Shown here: one piece after another, positions 53,811 to 62,637 of the stretch | How the letters are laid out: the number at the start of each line of letters is the position of its first letter | How positions within the stretch are numbered: position 1 is the stretch's first letter | Assembly (NCBI RefSeq): GCF_022848905.1 | Contig: NZ_JAFIRA010000004.1 | Coordinates: 1-64,000, forward strand | From: Thermostichus vulcanus str. 'Rupite' | GTDB lineage: Bacteria; Cyanobacteriota; Cyanobacteriia; Thermostichales; Thermostichaceae | DNA: 64,000 bases | Direction of reading: 5' to 3' | Notes under the pieces: model-generated | The model's database searches: none | The model's input: the letters and a program-made list of their open reading frames with translations, nothing else | What the model was told of the DNA's origin: nothing | Translations under genes and position numbers: made by a program

Positions 53811-54492
53811 AAATCTGTGTTGAACAATTCGTATTGAGCGGTGAGAACAGTCTTCGCCCAGACCTTCTCCCCATTCACATCTGCTTGAGTGCTAGCTGCT
53901 TACGCCTCAGACTGGCTTGCTGTAGCGAGAGGCCTGCGGAGCGTAGTACACTCCGATTTTCAGTGGGCTGCCTAGGTTGAGAGCTGTGCCGATACAGCGA
54001 GCCAAGATTTGGATGTCCAGCCGATGATCGACCGGTTCTGTAACCCTCTCGTTTAGAACATTAGAAGCAGAAGCCTTTTTACTCATCGTCATCAAAGCCC
54101 TTAAATTAACTTAAAGTAAAACGATTAAACAAACGGAAAAATCCTGGTGCTAGCTTAGAGCTTTACATCTTTCCCTTGCGTCGGTAGTCTCACCGATTTA
54201 TTCCGCAAGAAATTAGAGCTTTTTCGAGGGTTCAAGGGCCATTTTCTCAGGGATCCCACTGAAAGCGGAGATTGAGTGATCGCTTCTTCCAGCCGCTTGC
54301 TGCGGCTGCGCACGTTTTCTGGCTCACGCCACCCCCCAAGCTGATGCTTACAGCAGGCTTCGCCAACGGCTATGTTGCTACGCAACGCAACTGCTCTGCA
54401 TCGCTTGTGCAACAACGCGAGGGGCGGAGTACTGCGACGGATCTTGGTAGATCTACGCCATTTGCCAAGTCGTTTTTCCACACCTACGCATA

Positions 54493-54619
54493 GCATTAAA
54501 CGACCAAGTGTTTGAGCAATACTACGCAGACGATGTGGTGATGCAGGAAGCTGATTGGGCTGACCCCAGGGATCCCTGGGGCCCATTTTTTTGGGGAATG
54601 CTCCGACCAACCCCCTAAG
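54493..54619 (+). pseudogene. Fragment of a SnoaL-like/NTF2-fold gene
   Basis: The frame reads ALNDQVFEQYYADDVVMQEA and then runs into unrelated sequence ending at a TAA at 54617-54619. The EQYYADDVVMQE stretch is typical of the first helix and strand of SnoaL-like proteins (about 120-150 residues). No upstream start, and no remainder of the domain, is present. The residue match is short, so this is a tentative call. Confidence 0.4.
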
Positions 54620-54658
54620 ATAGTCCTAGAGATTGCCCTGCGTTTTCCTTGGGTACCC

Positions 54659-55576
54659 ATGACTGCTTCTCCTGTTGCTGCCCCCACCCTCACCAGTCGC
54701 CTAGTGAATGGCCTGCTGTCCATCAAACCTCTGTTTAATTGGGCCAAAGGGCAGGCGCGTACCCTGATGATCAATCGGGCCGCAGAAATTGGTGTGGATT
54801 GGTTGGGTCGGGTCAAAACCTTTATGGCAGAAGACCTATCGGCAGAGTTGGCGGCTGTAGAGGATCCGCAGCTGGTTTATCCCGACTATTACCTGCGCCC
54901 CTTTCATGCCTATGATGCCGGGAACTTGAGTTGGGAAGCCGCTACTGAAGTGGAAGTGGCTGCCTATGCCGTCCATGCCCGCATTTGGCCGGATGCCGGC
55001 GCACAAGGGGATCCCCGTCTGCGTCAGAGCTATCACCAGGTGTTGCAGGAGCGGATCCCGGCCTTACCGCAACGGATTCTGGATTTGGGCTGTAGCGTCG
55101 GCATGAGCACCTTTGCCCTGCAGGATCTCTACCCGCAAGCCGAAGTGCTCGGGCTGGATCTTTCCCCTTATTTTTTGGCAGTAGGCAACATTCGAGCCAA
55201 GGAGCAACAGCGGCAGGTGCAGTGGATCCATGCCCCGGCAGAGTCCAGTGGCTTACCGGCAGCCAGTTTTGACTTGGTTTCCGCCTGTCTGCTGTTTCAC
55301 GAGTTGCCCCAGTCAGCAGCCCAGGCCGTTTTGGAAGAGGCCCGTCGTTTGCTCAAGCCCGGTGGCTATTTTGCCCTCATGGATATGAACCCGGCCTCAC
55401 CAGTGTATGCCCAGATGTCCCCGGCGATTCTCACCCTCCTGAAAAGCACAGAGCCTTACCTGGATCAGTACTTTAGCCTCGACATAGCCCAAACCTTGGA
55501 ACAAGCGGGGTTCGAAGACATCACCCTGCAACCCAACACGCCTCGCCATCGAGTAATTGTTGCCCGAGCAAGCTGA
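54659..55576 (+). CDS. Class I SAM-dependent methyltransferase
   Basis: The 305-residue product has an N-terminal helical extension of about 130 residues (LLSIKPLFNWAKGQARTLM, YPDYYLRPFHAYDAGNLSW). The methyltransferase core follows: motif I RILDLGCSVGMSTFAL, the acidic strand end VLGLDLSPYF, post-I FDLVSACLLFHEL and RLLKPGGYFALMDMNP. This resembles the UbiE/COQ5-like group. The extension and YPDYYLRPFHAY are features I recall in cyanobacterial paralogues; the substrate is unknown. Its end lies three bases from the convergent natH gene. Confidence 0.85.
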   Translation: MTASPVAAPTLTSRLVNGLLSIKPLFNWAKGQARTLMINRAAEIGVDWLGRVKTFMAEDLSAELAAVEDPQLVYPDYYLRPFHAYDAGNLSWEAATEVEVAAYAVHARIWPDAGAQGDPRLRQSYHQVLQERIPALPQRILDLGCSVGMSTFALQDLYPQAEVLGLDLSPYFLAVGNIRAKEQQRQVQWIHAPAESSGLPAASFDLVSACLLFHELPQSAAQAVLEEARRLLKPGGYFALMDMNPASPVYAQMSPAILTLLKSTEPYLDQYFSLDIAQTLEQAGFEDITLQPNTPRHRVIVARAS

Positions 55577-55579
55577 TTT

Positions 55580-56785
55580 TTATCGTTTGCCCAAACCAAG
55601 GGCTTTTTCCACTTGCTTGGCGGCATAGGCCATAGCAAAGCAGAAAATAAAATAGATCACTCCAATGAAGAACAGCACTTCTTTTTGGGTACCCAGCCAG
55701 TTGGGATTGGTAAACACCACCCGACCCGCCTGCAACAGATCGATCATGCCGATAATGAACACCAGCGAAGTATCTTTGAAAAGCGTGAGAAACTCATTCA
55801 CCAACGCCGGTACTGAGGCTCGCAACGCCTGGGGCAGAATAACCAAAGCTGTGATCTGAAAGGGGTTGAGGCCCACGGCTCGTGCCGCTTCCACCTGACC
55901 TCGGGATACCGCCTGCAAACCACCGCGCACATCCTCCGCCACATACACCGCCGTGAAGAGGATGAAGGCCACCTCAGCCCGGATGATCAGGTTGACAGTG
56001 ATCCCCCCCAAAAAGAAAGGCACCAACAGCCAGGCAGCGAACAAAATGGTGGTTAAGGGAACACCCCGAATGAGTTCGATCAACAAGGTACAGAAAATCC
56101 TAACCACCGGCAGCGCGTGATTGGCTCGCCCCAAAGCCAGCAGCACCCCGATGGGAAAGGCAATAATCAAAGCTGCCGCTGCCAACATCAAAGTCAGCAA
56201 CAAACCGGACAGTTGTTCGGCCCGAACCCCTGGCAAATTGGGGGTAAGGGTGCCCAGCAGCAACTCCAAACAAATCGGCAGCACCAAAGCCCAGACCAAT
56301 ATGGAAGCCAACCGCCAAGACGCTCGGCCCCGACTGATGGCAATGGCGGCAAAGGTCACCCCAGCACAACCCGCCAACCACCCCTGGGATTGTTCCCCCA
56401 AGGGCAATAGGGCTGCCAACCCCATGCAGGCTCCCAAACCGATCATGTACTGCAACAGCACTCCACCCCAGGCTCCAGCTGCCACACCCAAGGTGGCCAA
56501 CACAATACCCAATACCACCCATACTCGCCACAGTTGCGACTGCGGATAAGTGCCACTGGCAAAGATTTTCAGGTTAGCTGGGATCACTGCCCAATTGGCT
56601 TGGGTAAAGGCCCAGTTCCAGAAGAGGGAGAGCGCCCAGACCAGCACCAAACCAGAGACCAGGGTCAGTAGGGTGCTGAACCAAGAGTCGAACAGGTTAC
56701 GGCGCACCCAAGCGACAGGACTGAGCTTTTCTTGAGGGGGCAACCTATTCTCTTCGGCAAGGGAAGTCGATACGCTGCTGGCCAT
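55580..56785 (-). CDS. natH: Amino acid ABC transporter permease NatH-like (AapM/BztC type)
   Basis: Second membrane subunit of a polar amino acid importer, 401 residues. It has a long N-terminal part with extra helices (STLLTLVSGLVLVWALSLFWNW and others). The C-terminal HisM-type domain includes RAVGLNPFQITALVILPQALRASVPALVNEFLTLFKDTSLVFIIGM. The layout matches AapM/BztC and cyanobacterial NatH. It begins three bases after natG, so they are translationally linked. The transporter should take up acidic and neutral polar amino acids, judging from characterised relatives. Confidence 0.85.
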   Translation of the reverse strand: MASSVSTSLAEENRLPPQEKLSPVAWVRRNLFDSWFSTLLTLVSGLVLVWALSLFWNWAFTQANWAVIPANLKIFASGTYPQSQLWRVWVVLGIVLATLGVAAGAWGGVLLQYMIGLGACMGLAALLPLGEQSQGWLAGCAGVTFAAIAISRGRASWRLASILVWALVLPICLELLLGTLTPNLPGVRAEQLSGLLLTLMLAAAALIIAFPIGVLLALGRANHALPVVRIFCTLLIELIRGVPLTTILFAAWLLVPFFLGGITVNLIIRAEVAFILFTAVYVAEDVRGGLQAVSRGQVEAARAVGLNPFQITALVILPQALRASVPALVNEFLTLFKDTSLVFIIGMIDLLQAGRVVFTNPNWLGTQKEVLFFIGVIYFIFCFAMAYAAKQVEKALGLGKR

Positions 56786-56788
56786 GGG

Positions 56789-57958
56789 TTATCGCTCCAC
56801 CAATTTGACACGGGCATTGATCCAGTTCATACCGTAGGAGACCACTAGGTTTATGGCGAGGTAGGTGGCCATGATGATGGCAAACATTTCCACCGAGCGC
56901 CCCGACTGGTTGATGATGGTGCTGCTGATGTTAAACAGGTCGGAAAAGCCAACCGCAATCGCCAAGCTGGAGTTCTTGATCAGGGTGAGATACTGGGTAT
57001 TCAAGGACGGGATCATGATCCGCAGCGCCTGCGGCACGATCACCAGCTGAAAGGTGCTCAATTCTGTTAGGCCAATCGCTCGAGAGGCCTCCCACTGACC
57101 CCGCTGCACCGCCAAGAAGGATCCCCGTACCACCTCGGCAATGTAGCAGCCGGTGTAGGTGACCAAACCCAGCAACATGGCGGTAAACTCTGCCGAAAGT
57201 TGGGTTCCACCCCGGAAGTTAAAGCGATCCAGCACTGGAACATCCACTCGCAATGGCGGCTCGGGGAAAAGAATCCAACAGGCGACCGCCAGCAGCAGCA
57301 CCCCTAACCCTATCAAGCTGTTTCGCTGGATTGGTCCCACATCCGGGCGGCGGGCCAAGAGCAGTTTGCGGATCCCCCAAGCGGCTCCGGCCAAGATGAC
57401 GACTGTCGGGATCAGCCACCCACTGGGATCCAAACTGGGTAGGTTAATCCCCCGCTGACTGATGAAGAAAAAGCCCCCAATCGAGTAGCTGTTGCGGACT
57501 GCGGGCAACGTCAGGATCACCCCTTGGTACCAGAAGATGACGATCAGCAGCACCGGGACATTGCGAAAGATCTCGGTGATGACTGTGGCCAATTGACGGG
57601 CTAGCCAGTTGCTGGAGAGGCGAGCCACCCCCAAGATCATCCCCATCACTGTCGCCAACACAATGCTGATGGAGGATAGCCAAAGGGTATTCACCACCCC
57701 GACTACAAAAGCCTTTAGGTAGCTCTCCGAGGGGTCATAAGGGATCCCTTCGGTGATGCCAAAGTTGGCGGAATTGCCCAAAAAGCGAAACCCAAAGGTT
57801 ATCCCCAAGCGGCGCAGGCTACTGGTCAGGTTCTGGGTAAGGATCCCGAACACCACCAGCACTGCAATGACAAAAGCCACTTGCAAGAGAATTTTGAGGA
57901 TACGTTCGTCTCGCCACCAGGTGGGCTGAATATGGGGTTGGCTGGAAAGAGAAGTCAT
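56789..57958 (-). CDS. natG: Amino acid ABC transporter permease NatG-like (AapQ/BztB type)
   Basis: First membrane subunit, 389 residues, with a helix near the N terminus (ILLQVAFVIAVLVVFGIL). It has a large periplasmic insertion (residues 50-100 and 170-240) typical of the Aap/Bzt group. The HisM-type core is FRNVPVLLIVIFWYQGVIL and then ASRAIGLTELSTFQLVIVPQALRIMIPSLNTQYLTLIKNSSLAIAVGF. With NatH it forms the heterodimeric channel. The 155-base gap before it, after natF, holds a compound hairpin. Confidence 0.85.
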   Translation of the reverse strand: MTSLSSQPHIQPTWWRDERILKILLQVAFVIAVLVVFGILTQNLTSSLRRLGITFGFRFLGNSANFGITEGIPYDPSESYLKAFVVGVVNTLWLSSISIVLATVMGMILGVARLSSNWLARQLATVITEIFRNVPVLLIVIFWYQGVILTLPAVRNSYSIGGFFFISQRGINLPSLDPSGWLIPTVVILAGAAWGIRKLLLARRPDVGPIQRNSLIGLGVLLLAVACWILFPEPPLRVDVPVLDRFNFRGGTQLSAEFTAMLLGLVTYTGCYIAEVVRGSFLAVQRGQWEASRAIGLTELSTFQLVIVPQALRIMIPSLNTQYLTLIKNSSLAIAVGFSDLFNISSTIINQSGRSVEMFAIIMATYLAINLVVSYGMNWINARVKLVER

Positions 57959-58034
57959 GGGTCTCTAGGCAGTCCAAACAGACAAGTCCAAACAAGTCCA
58001 AAAGATGCTAGGAGAAAGCTCTACTTTTCCCCCA

Positions 58035-58071
58035 AGGGATCCCCATCCAGTCTGTGCCAGACGGGATCCCT
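58035..58071 (-). terminator. Compound hairpin between natF and natG built on two GGGATCCC octamers
   Basis: Read on the minus strand: AGGGATCCC (58071-58063) pairs with GGGATCCCT (58043-58035). Inside it GTCTG (58062-58058), loop GCA, CAGAC (58054-58050) form a second stem, with six unpaired bases on the 3' side (58049-58044). Fourteen pairs in total. It begins 43 bases after the natF stop. The downstream sequence is G/A-rich rather than T-rich, so it is more likely a 3'-end stabiliser or a partial block than a classical terminator. It parallels the urtA-urtB hairpin. Confidence 0.55.
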
Positions 58072-58113
58072 GTTTTGGAGGTCAGATCAGCAGCATGGGA
58101 GCTGGGTTCCGAA

Positions 58114-59151
58114 TTAGCGGAAGGGAGGCGCGTACTGGATCCCACCCTGGGTATAGGGCTGGTTCAAGCCACGAGCTACTCCCAAGGGAGTCAGATGGCG
58201 ATCGAAGATCTCACCATAGTTGCCGACTGCCTTGATCACGTTGACCGTCCAATCCGGTTCCAACCCCAGCAATTCCCCTAGGTTGCCATCTTGGCCCAGA
58301 AACCGCCGGATATCGGGATCCTCAGAGCTGAGGAACTCCTCGACATTGGCGCTGGTAATCCCCTTTTCTTCTGCGTAGAAGAGGGCGTAGACTGTCCAGT
58401 TCATGATGTCGGAAAAGCTCTCATCCCCTTGCGACACCAACGGTCCCAAGGGTTCTTTGGAGATCACTTCCTCTAGGATGACGTGATCATCAGGGTTTTG
58501 CAGGGTTGCCCGGCGAGAGATCAACGCACTTTGGTCGGAGGTGATGGCATCACAGCGTCCTTCTTCATAGGCATTGAAGGAGGAATCGTCCCCATCAAAA
58601 GTCACCGGCGTAAAGGCAATGCCGCGAGCCCGGAAGGTATCCGCCAGGTTTAGCTCCGTGGTGGTACCGGCAATCACACAGATGGTGGCTCCATCCAAGT
58701 CTGCCAGATCTTCAACTCCCAACTCCTTCTTCACCATGAACCCTTGGCCATCGTAGTAGGTGGTGGGGCCAAAGGTGACTGCCCATTCCCGGTCACGAGT
58801 TAGGGTCCAGGTGGTGTTGCGGCTCATAATGTCCACTTCGCCAGACTGCATTGCCGACTGACGGTTGGCAGCCGTGAGATAGACATATTGAATTTTGTCC
58901 GGATCCCCGAAAAGGGCAGCAGCGACAGCGCGGCAAATGTCGATGTCGAAGCCGACGTAGTTTCCATTTTCATCAATGTTGCCAAACCCCGGTAGCTGGT
59001 TATTCACACCACAGATCAGCTCGCCCCGAGCTTTCACCCGATCAGTAATCGGCCCTATCTGGGCTTGGGCAGGAATCGACTGCACACCCATGGATACAGC
59101 CAAAGCTCCGGCCAGGAGAGCCAACCCGTTTAATTGCTTCATCAATTTCAT
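58114..59151 (-). CDS. natF: Amino acid ABC transporter substrate-binding protein NatF-like (AapJ/BztA type)
   Basis: Periplasmic receptor of a general polar amino acid importer, 345 residues. The signal peptide ends QSIPAQA. The core has RGELICGVNNQLPGFGNID, NYVGFDIDICRAVAAALFGD, NRQSAMQSGEVDIMSRNTTWT and GRCDAITSDQSALISRR, all landmarks of the AapJ/BztA family. GAGG lies seven bases upstream of the ATG. It is the first gene of natF-natG-natH; a hairpin after it may keep the receptor in excess. Confidence 0.9.
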   Translation of the reverse strand: MKLMKQLNGLALLAGALAVSMGVQSIPAQAQIGPITDRVKARGELICGVNNQLPGFGNIDENGNYVGFDIDICRAVAAALFGDPDKIQYVYLTAANRQSAMQSGEVDIMSRNTTWTLTRDREWAVTFGPTTYYDGQGFMVKKELGVEDLADLDGATICVIAGTTTELNLADTFRARGIAFTPVTFDGDDSSFNAYEEGRCDAITSDQSALISRRATLQNPDDHVILEEVISKEPLGPLVSQGDESFSDIMNWTVYALFYAEEKGITSANVEEFLSSEDPDIRRFLGQDGNLGELLGLEPDWTVNVIKAVGNYGEIFDRHLTPLGVARGLNQPYTQGGIQYAPPFR

Positions 59152-59314
59152 AGAATGACCTCATGCAGAATTACGTAAGGCTACTAAAACCTGTCCTTTG
59201 CAAAAAGCCTCACACGTTAGGGTGTGTAGCAATGTTACAAAGACTACGGTTATTGCTTAGCTAGTTCTGCAATGGTACCAATGCTTGCTTTCATGAAGGA
59301 GAGCTCACCTGCCC

Positions 59315-60103
59315 ATGGAACGATCCTCGCGTGTTATGTCTTCAACCCCTCCAGAAACCACATCCAGCACCGATATCATCCAATGTGAAGATGTTCACAA
59401 GTGGTACGGTGAGTTTCACGTTCTCAAGGGCATTACCACCAGCATCCGGCGGGGGGAAGTGGTGGTGGTCTGTGGCCCCTCGGGGTCGGGGAAATCCACC
59501 TTCATCCGCACCATCAACCGTTTGGAGGAGCATCAGCAGGGCCGCATCATTGTCGATGGCATTGAGCTGACCAATGACCTGCGCAATATCGATGCCATTC
59601 GCCGGGAAGTGGGGATGGTGTTTCAACAGTTCAACCTGTTTCCCCATTTAACAGTTTTACAAAATGTAACACTCGGCCCAATTCATGTGAAGAAAATGAA
59701 AAAGGTCGAGGCGATCGAACGGGCGATGGAGTTACTCAACCGGGTTGGGATTGCCGAGCAAGCGGAAAAATATCCTGGGCAACTATCAGGGGGGCAGCAG
59801 CAACGGGTAGCGATCGCCCGCGCTTTGGCCATGAGTCCGGCGGTAATGCTTTTTGATGAACCCACTTCTGCTTTGGATCCGGAGATGATCAAAGAAGTGC
59901 TGGATGTGATGCGGGAGCTGGCTCAGTCGGGAATGACAATGGTATGTGTCACCCATGAAATGGGTTTTGCCCGTGAGGTGGCGGATCGGATTATCTTCTT
60001 CGACCGAGGCAAAATCGTTGAAGAAAATACCCCATACGAGTTTTTCAATAACCCTAGGGAGGAGCGCTCCCGCCTGTTCCTGTCGCAAATTCTTTCCCAC
60101 TAG
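59315..60103 (+). CDS. Amino acid ABC transporter ATPase (BgtA/AapP/BztD type)
   Basis: Polar amino acid transporter ATPase, 262 residues, with Walker [10 protein letters not shown], signature [16 protein letters not shown], Walker [14 protein letters not shown] and the switch histidine in VCVTHEMGF. It is transcribed divergently from natFGH, with a 163-base gap, and should power that permease; in Anabaena the related ATPase BgtA serves two transporters. An ATG 21 bases downstream (59336) is an alternative start; AAGGAG lies 13 bases before the first ATG, rather far. It shares its stop codon bases with the convergent methyltransferase gene. Confidence 0.9.
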   Translation: MERSSRVMSSTPPETTSSTDIIQCEDVHKWYGEFHVLKGITTSIRRGEVVVVCGPSGSGKSTFIRTINRLEEHQQGRIIVDGIELTNDLRNIDAIRREVGMVFQQFNLFPHLTVLQNVTLGPIHVKKMKKVEAIERAMELLNRVGIAEQAEKYPGQLSGGQQQRVAIARALAMSPAVMLFDEPTSALDPEMIKEVLDVMRELAQSGMTMVCVTHEMGFAREVADRIIFFDRGKIVEENTPYEFFNNPREERSRLFLSQILSH

Positions 60104-60852
60104 AGGGGTGTAAGTCGTGCCAGAAAGGCCCCCTCGGGATCTTGATAGATAATTTGTCCTTGCCAACCGGCGGATTGGGCATGCTGTAGGAGCGTTTCCG
60201 GATCCACGAACAACCAGGGAATGGGATCCCCTCGCTGCCCCTGATACTCTGGGGTAAATTGCACCACCCTTGCTGGGGGGTCGGTTTCGTCTGCAGATCC
60301 ATCGACTTCCGCCAGTTCATCCACGGGATCCCCTAGGTCGGTGGAATCTAGGAGAAGCTGCCCGGTCGGTTGAATCCAATCCTGAGCCAAGGTTAAAAAT
60401 CGATCCAGCCCCGCCAGGGATCCGACTAAGCCAAGGCCATTCATCAGCATCAGCAGCGTGTCGAAGCGAAATTCCGGCCCTGCCCATTGAAAAATATCCG
60501 CCTCAACCAGGTGACGGATCCCGCGTTCTTCCATGATCTGGAGGGCGACTGGCGAGCGATCCAGAGCCCAAACAGATAGCCCCCGTTCCTGCAGCAACAA
60601 GGCGTGACGACCCGTCCCCGCCCCAATATCCAGCACCCGTCCACGGCACAGATCCAGGGCCAAGGCTTCCGTTTCCGGCAATTCCGGGGTAAAAAACACC
60701 TCCGCTGAAATCCGCTGGGCCTCTTCGATCGGGATCCCGTCGGGGGAGTGAGCATGCATCAAAATAGGCCCCTGGGGCTGCCCCCGATGCCAATCCCATA
60801 GCGCCTGATCCAAGGGATCCCAACCTTGATTTTTTCCGGTAGCCTCTATCAT
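60100..60852 (-). CDS. Class I SAM-dependent methyltransferase
   Basis: From ATG 60852 the product is 250 residues. Motif I is [16 protein letters not shown], followed by [11 protein letters not shown], a region with [15 protein letters not shown] and the late strand [12 protein letters not shown]. The [10 protein letters not shown] segment is typical of a family of small-molecule methyltransferases in cyanobacteria and actinobacteria; the substrate is unknown. The frame can be extended to 61113, but that part overlaps the small gene on the other strand and looks non-coding. The stop codon overlaps the stop of the ATPase gene. Confidence 0.85.
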   Translation of the reverse strand: MIEATGKNQGWDPLDQALWDWHRGQPQGPILMHAHSPDGIPIEEAQRISAEVFFTPELPETEALALDLCRGRVLDIGAGTGRHALLLQERGLSVWALDRSPVALQIMEERGIRHLVEADIFQWAGPEFRFDTLLMLMNGLGLVGSLAGLDRFLTLAQDWIQPTGQLLLDSTDLGDPVDELAEVDGSADETDPPARVVQFTPEYQGQRGDPIPWLFVDPETLLQHAQSAGWQGQIIYQDPEGAFLARLTPL

Positions 60853-60879
60853 GGTAGAGAACGCTAGAACGTTGACCCG

Positions 60880-61104
60880 ATGGCGATCATCGCATTTCTC
60901 TACGCTGCTGCTCTTGTGCTTTTGCTGACCGGATTGGTGGTTTGGGCCACCTCCAAAGCTCAGCGGGTCAGCCTGGATGCTCTGGAATCTACCGTGCCCA
61001 CCCGCACCACACCGGAGGAAAGCGCTGAAGTTCCACCTGCTTCCATTTTGGAACAGCTCGAGCGTCAGTATCGCAACAGCCCCTCCTACAATGCCGATCC
61101 CTGA
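60880..61104 (+). CDS. Small single-pass membrane protein, unknown
   Basis: The 74-residue product has one membrane helix (AIIAFLYAAALVLLLTGLVVWA). A short polar tail ends LEQLERQYRNSPSYNADP, a helical stretch. It starts 27 bases from the divergent methyltransferase gene and ends 48 bases before the tethered binding protein gene in the same direction. It resembles small cyanobacterial thylakoid or plasma membrane proteins in style only. Confidence 0.55.
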   Translation: MAIIAFLYAAALVLLLTGLVVWATSKAQRVSLDALESTVPTRTTPEESAEVPPASILEQLERQYRNSPSYNADP

Positions 61105-61152
61105 GGTTTTCACGGGATCCCTCTTGTTTGTTCCGATTCCTTTTTTGGATTC

Positions 61153-62586
61153 ATGGCTGCCAAATCCCCGCCGCCCATCGTCTATATCACTTTGGGTCTG
61201 CTGTTAATCGGTGGGGGGTACTACGGGGTACGCTCCGGGCGCATCCGCTGGCCTGAGACACTTTCGTTACCTCAAGTTCAGCTGCCAGGTTTGGGGGGAG
61301 GGTCGAGTCCGGGGGTAAGAACCGGATCCCTAACCCTTAGCAGTGGCGAACGCAGCCTGTTTGCCGATAGCCGACCGACGACGACAGCCGCCGCCGAGCT
61401 ATTGCGCCAAGGGAACCTGGCCGCCGCCATTCCGGTGTTGGAGACGGCTCTGCAGAACTACCGCAACGACCCAGAAGCGCGCATTTTCTTGAACAATGCC
61501 CGTGCCCAACAGCAGAGGGATCCCCTCAGCATCGCCGTGGTGGTGCCCATTTCCAGCAACCCTGACCGCGCCAAGGAAACCCTGCGGGGGGTGGCCCAAG
61601 CCCAGGAGGATTTTGCCCGTCGCGGAGGATTCGGAGGGCGGCTGTTGCGGGTGGTGATTGCCGATGATGGGGACAATCCCGAGCAGGCTGCCGCAGTAGC
61701 CAGAGCCTTGGTGAACCAACCGGAGATTCTCGGGGTGGTGGGCCACAACGCCAGTGATGCCACAATCGCTGCCGCCGCTGTTTATCAGGCCGCCGGGCTA
61801 GCGATGATCTCCTCCACCTCCACCAGCACTCAAATCAGCACCCTAGGCAATGCGATTTTCCGCACGGTGCCCTCCGACCAAATTGCCGGTACCCAATTGG
61901 CCCGCTATGCCCTAAATACCTTGCGCTTGCAACGGGCGGCGATTTTTTACAATCCCAACAGCGCCTATAGCTCCAGCTTGCGCAATGCCTTTGCCACCAC
62001 CCTAGCCAGTGAAGGGGGACAGATCACCACCGAGTTTGATCTATCCGCCCCCGACTTCAACCCCCAGTCCAGCCTCAGAATGGCGGTGAACCAGGGAGCT
62101 GAGTTGGCTTTTTTGGCTCCAACCGCCGCAGTGGCACCCCAAGCTTTGGCCTTGGCCCAGGAAAATGCCCTCCAGGAAGGCCCTCTTACCCTCTTGGGGG
62201 GAGATGTGCTGTTTAGCTTCAACACGCTGCAACAGGGAGGGGCCACAGTGGAGGGCCTGGTGGTGGCGGTACCCTGGCACCCGGAGATCCCCCGTAACCG
62301 CGACTTTGCCCAGGCAGCAGCGCAGCTGTGGGGGGGGCAGGTCAATTGGCGGACGGCTTTGGCCTACGATGCCACCCATGCCTTTTTGCAGGCCTTTAGC
62401 TTCGGCTCCACCAACCGCAGTGCAGTCCTCGCCCGTTTGGGTGATCCAAACTTTCTAGTCCAAGACGGGGCTTCTGGGCAGGTGCGCTTTTTGCCCTCCG
62501 GCGACCGCGATGCCCCGAACGTGCTGGTGCGCGTTGAACGGGGGAATCGCTCCGGCACAGGTTACGATTTTGTGCCGCTCCCCTAG
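61153..62586 (+). CDS. Membrane-tethered LivK-like substrate-binding protein
   Basis: The 477-residue product has an N-terminal membrane anchor (IVYITLGLLLIGGGYYGV), a Gly/Ser/Pro-rich spacer and a TPR-like helical segment (LLRQGNLAAAIPVLETALQNYRNDPEARIFLNNA). The type I periplasmic-binding fold follows (IAVVVPISSNPDRAKETLRGVAQAQEDF, LGVVGHNASDATIAAAAVYQAAGL, AIFYNPNSAYSSSLRNAFATTL). No ABC permease genes are adjacent, so it may be a ligand sensor rather than a transport component. The TPR segment between anchor and receptor is unusual. trpA follows 51 bases later. Confidence 0.82.
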   Translation: MAAKSPPPIVYITLGLLLIGGGYYGVRSGRIRWPETLSLPQVQLPGLGGGSSPGVRTGSLTLSSGERSLFADSRPTTTAAAELLRQGNLAAAIPVLETALQNYRNDPEARIFLNNARAQQQRDPLSIAVVVPISSNPDRAKETLRGVAQAQEDFARRGGFGGRLLRVVIADDGDNPEQAAAVARALVNQPEILGVVGHNASDATIAAAAVYQAAGLAMISSTSTSTQISTLGNAIFRTVPSDQIAGTQLARYALNTLRLQRAAIFYNPNSAYSSSLRNAFATTLASEGGQITTEFDLSAPDFNPQSSLRMAVNQGAELAFLAPTAAVAPQALALAQENALQEGPLTLLGGDVLFSFNTLQQGGATVEGLVVAVPWHPEIPRNRDFAQAAAQLWGGQVNWRTALAYDATHAFLQAFSFGSTNRSAVLARLGDPNFLVQDGASGQVRFLPSGDRDAPNVLVRVERGNRSGTGYDFVPLP

Positions 62587-62637
62587 GGCTCCCGGCAAAC
62601 GCTACAGTGGGTGGTGCTCTGGACTCGACGGATCCCC

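Larger units (their letters stand above)
53783..54658. other. Gene-poor region with repeat debris
   Basis: About 875 bases with no intact gene. Hairpins include 53793-53810, the CAGCCGC/GCGGCTG pair at 54290-54308 and GTTGC-TAC-GCAAC near 54373-54385. A GC-rich segment at 53917-53960 resembles the hairpins after the HEAT gene. The right end carries a fragment of a SnoaL-like gene. A frame on the minus strand (54155-54610, 151 residues) has an unlikely Arg/Ser-rich composition and is rejected. Confidence 0.55.

Noticed and set aside
54155-54610. 151-residue minus-strand frame in the debris region
   Set aside because: Arg/Ser/Pro-rich composition, overlap with hairpin repeats and no recognisable motif.
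59152-59314. NtcA site in the natF/ATPase divergent gap (GTAGCAATGTTAC)
   Set aside because: The spacing between GTA and TAC is seven bases, not eight, so it does not fit the NtcA consensus.
60853-61113. Upstream extension of the methyltransferase gene (to residue -87)
   Set aside because: It is antisense to the small membrane protein gene and lacks conserved sequence; the domain is complete from ATG 60852.
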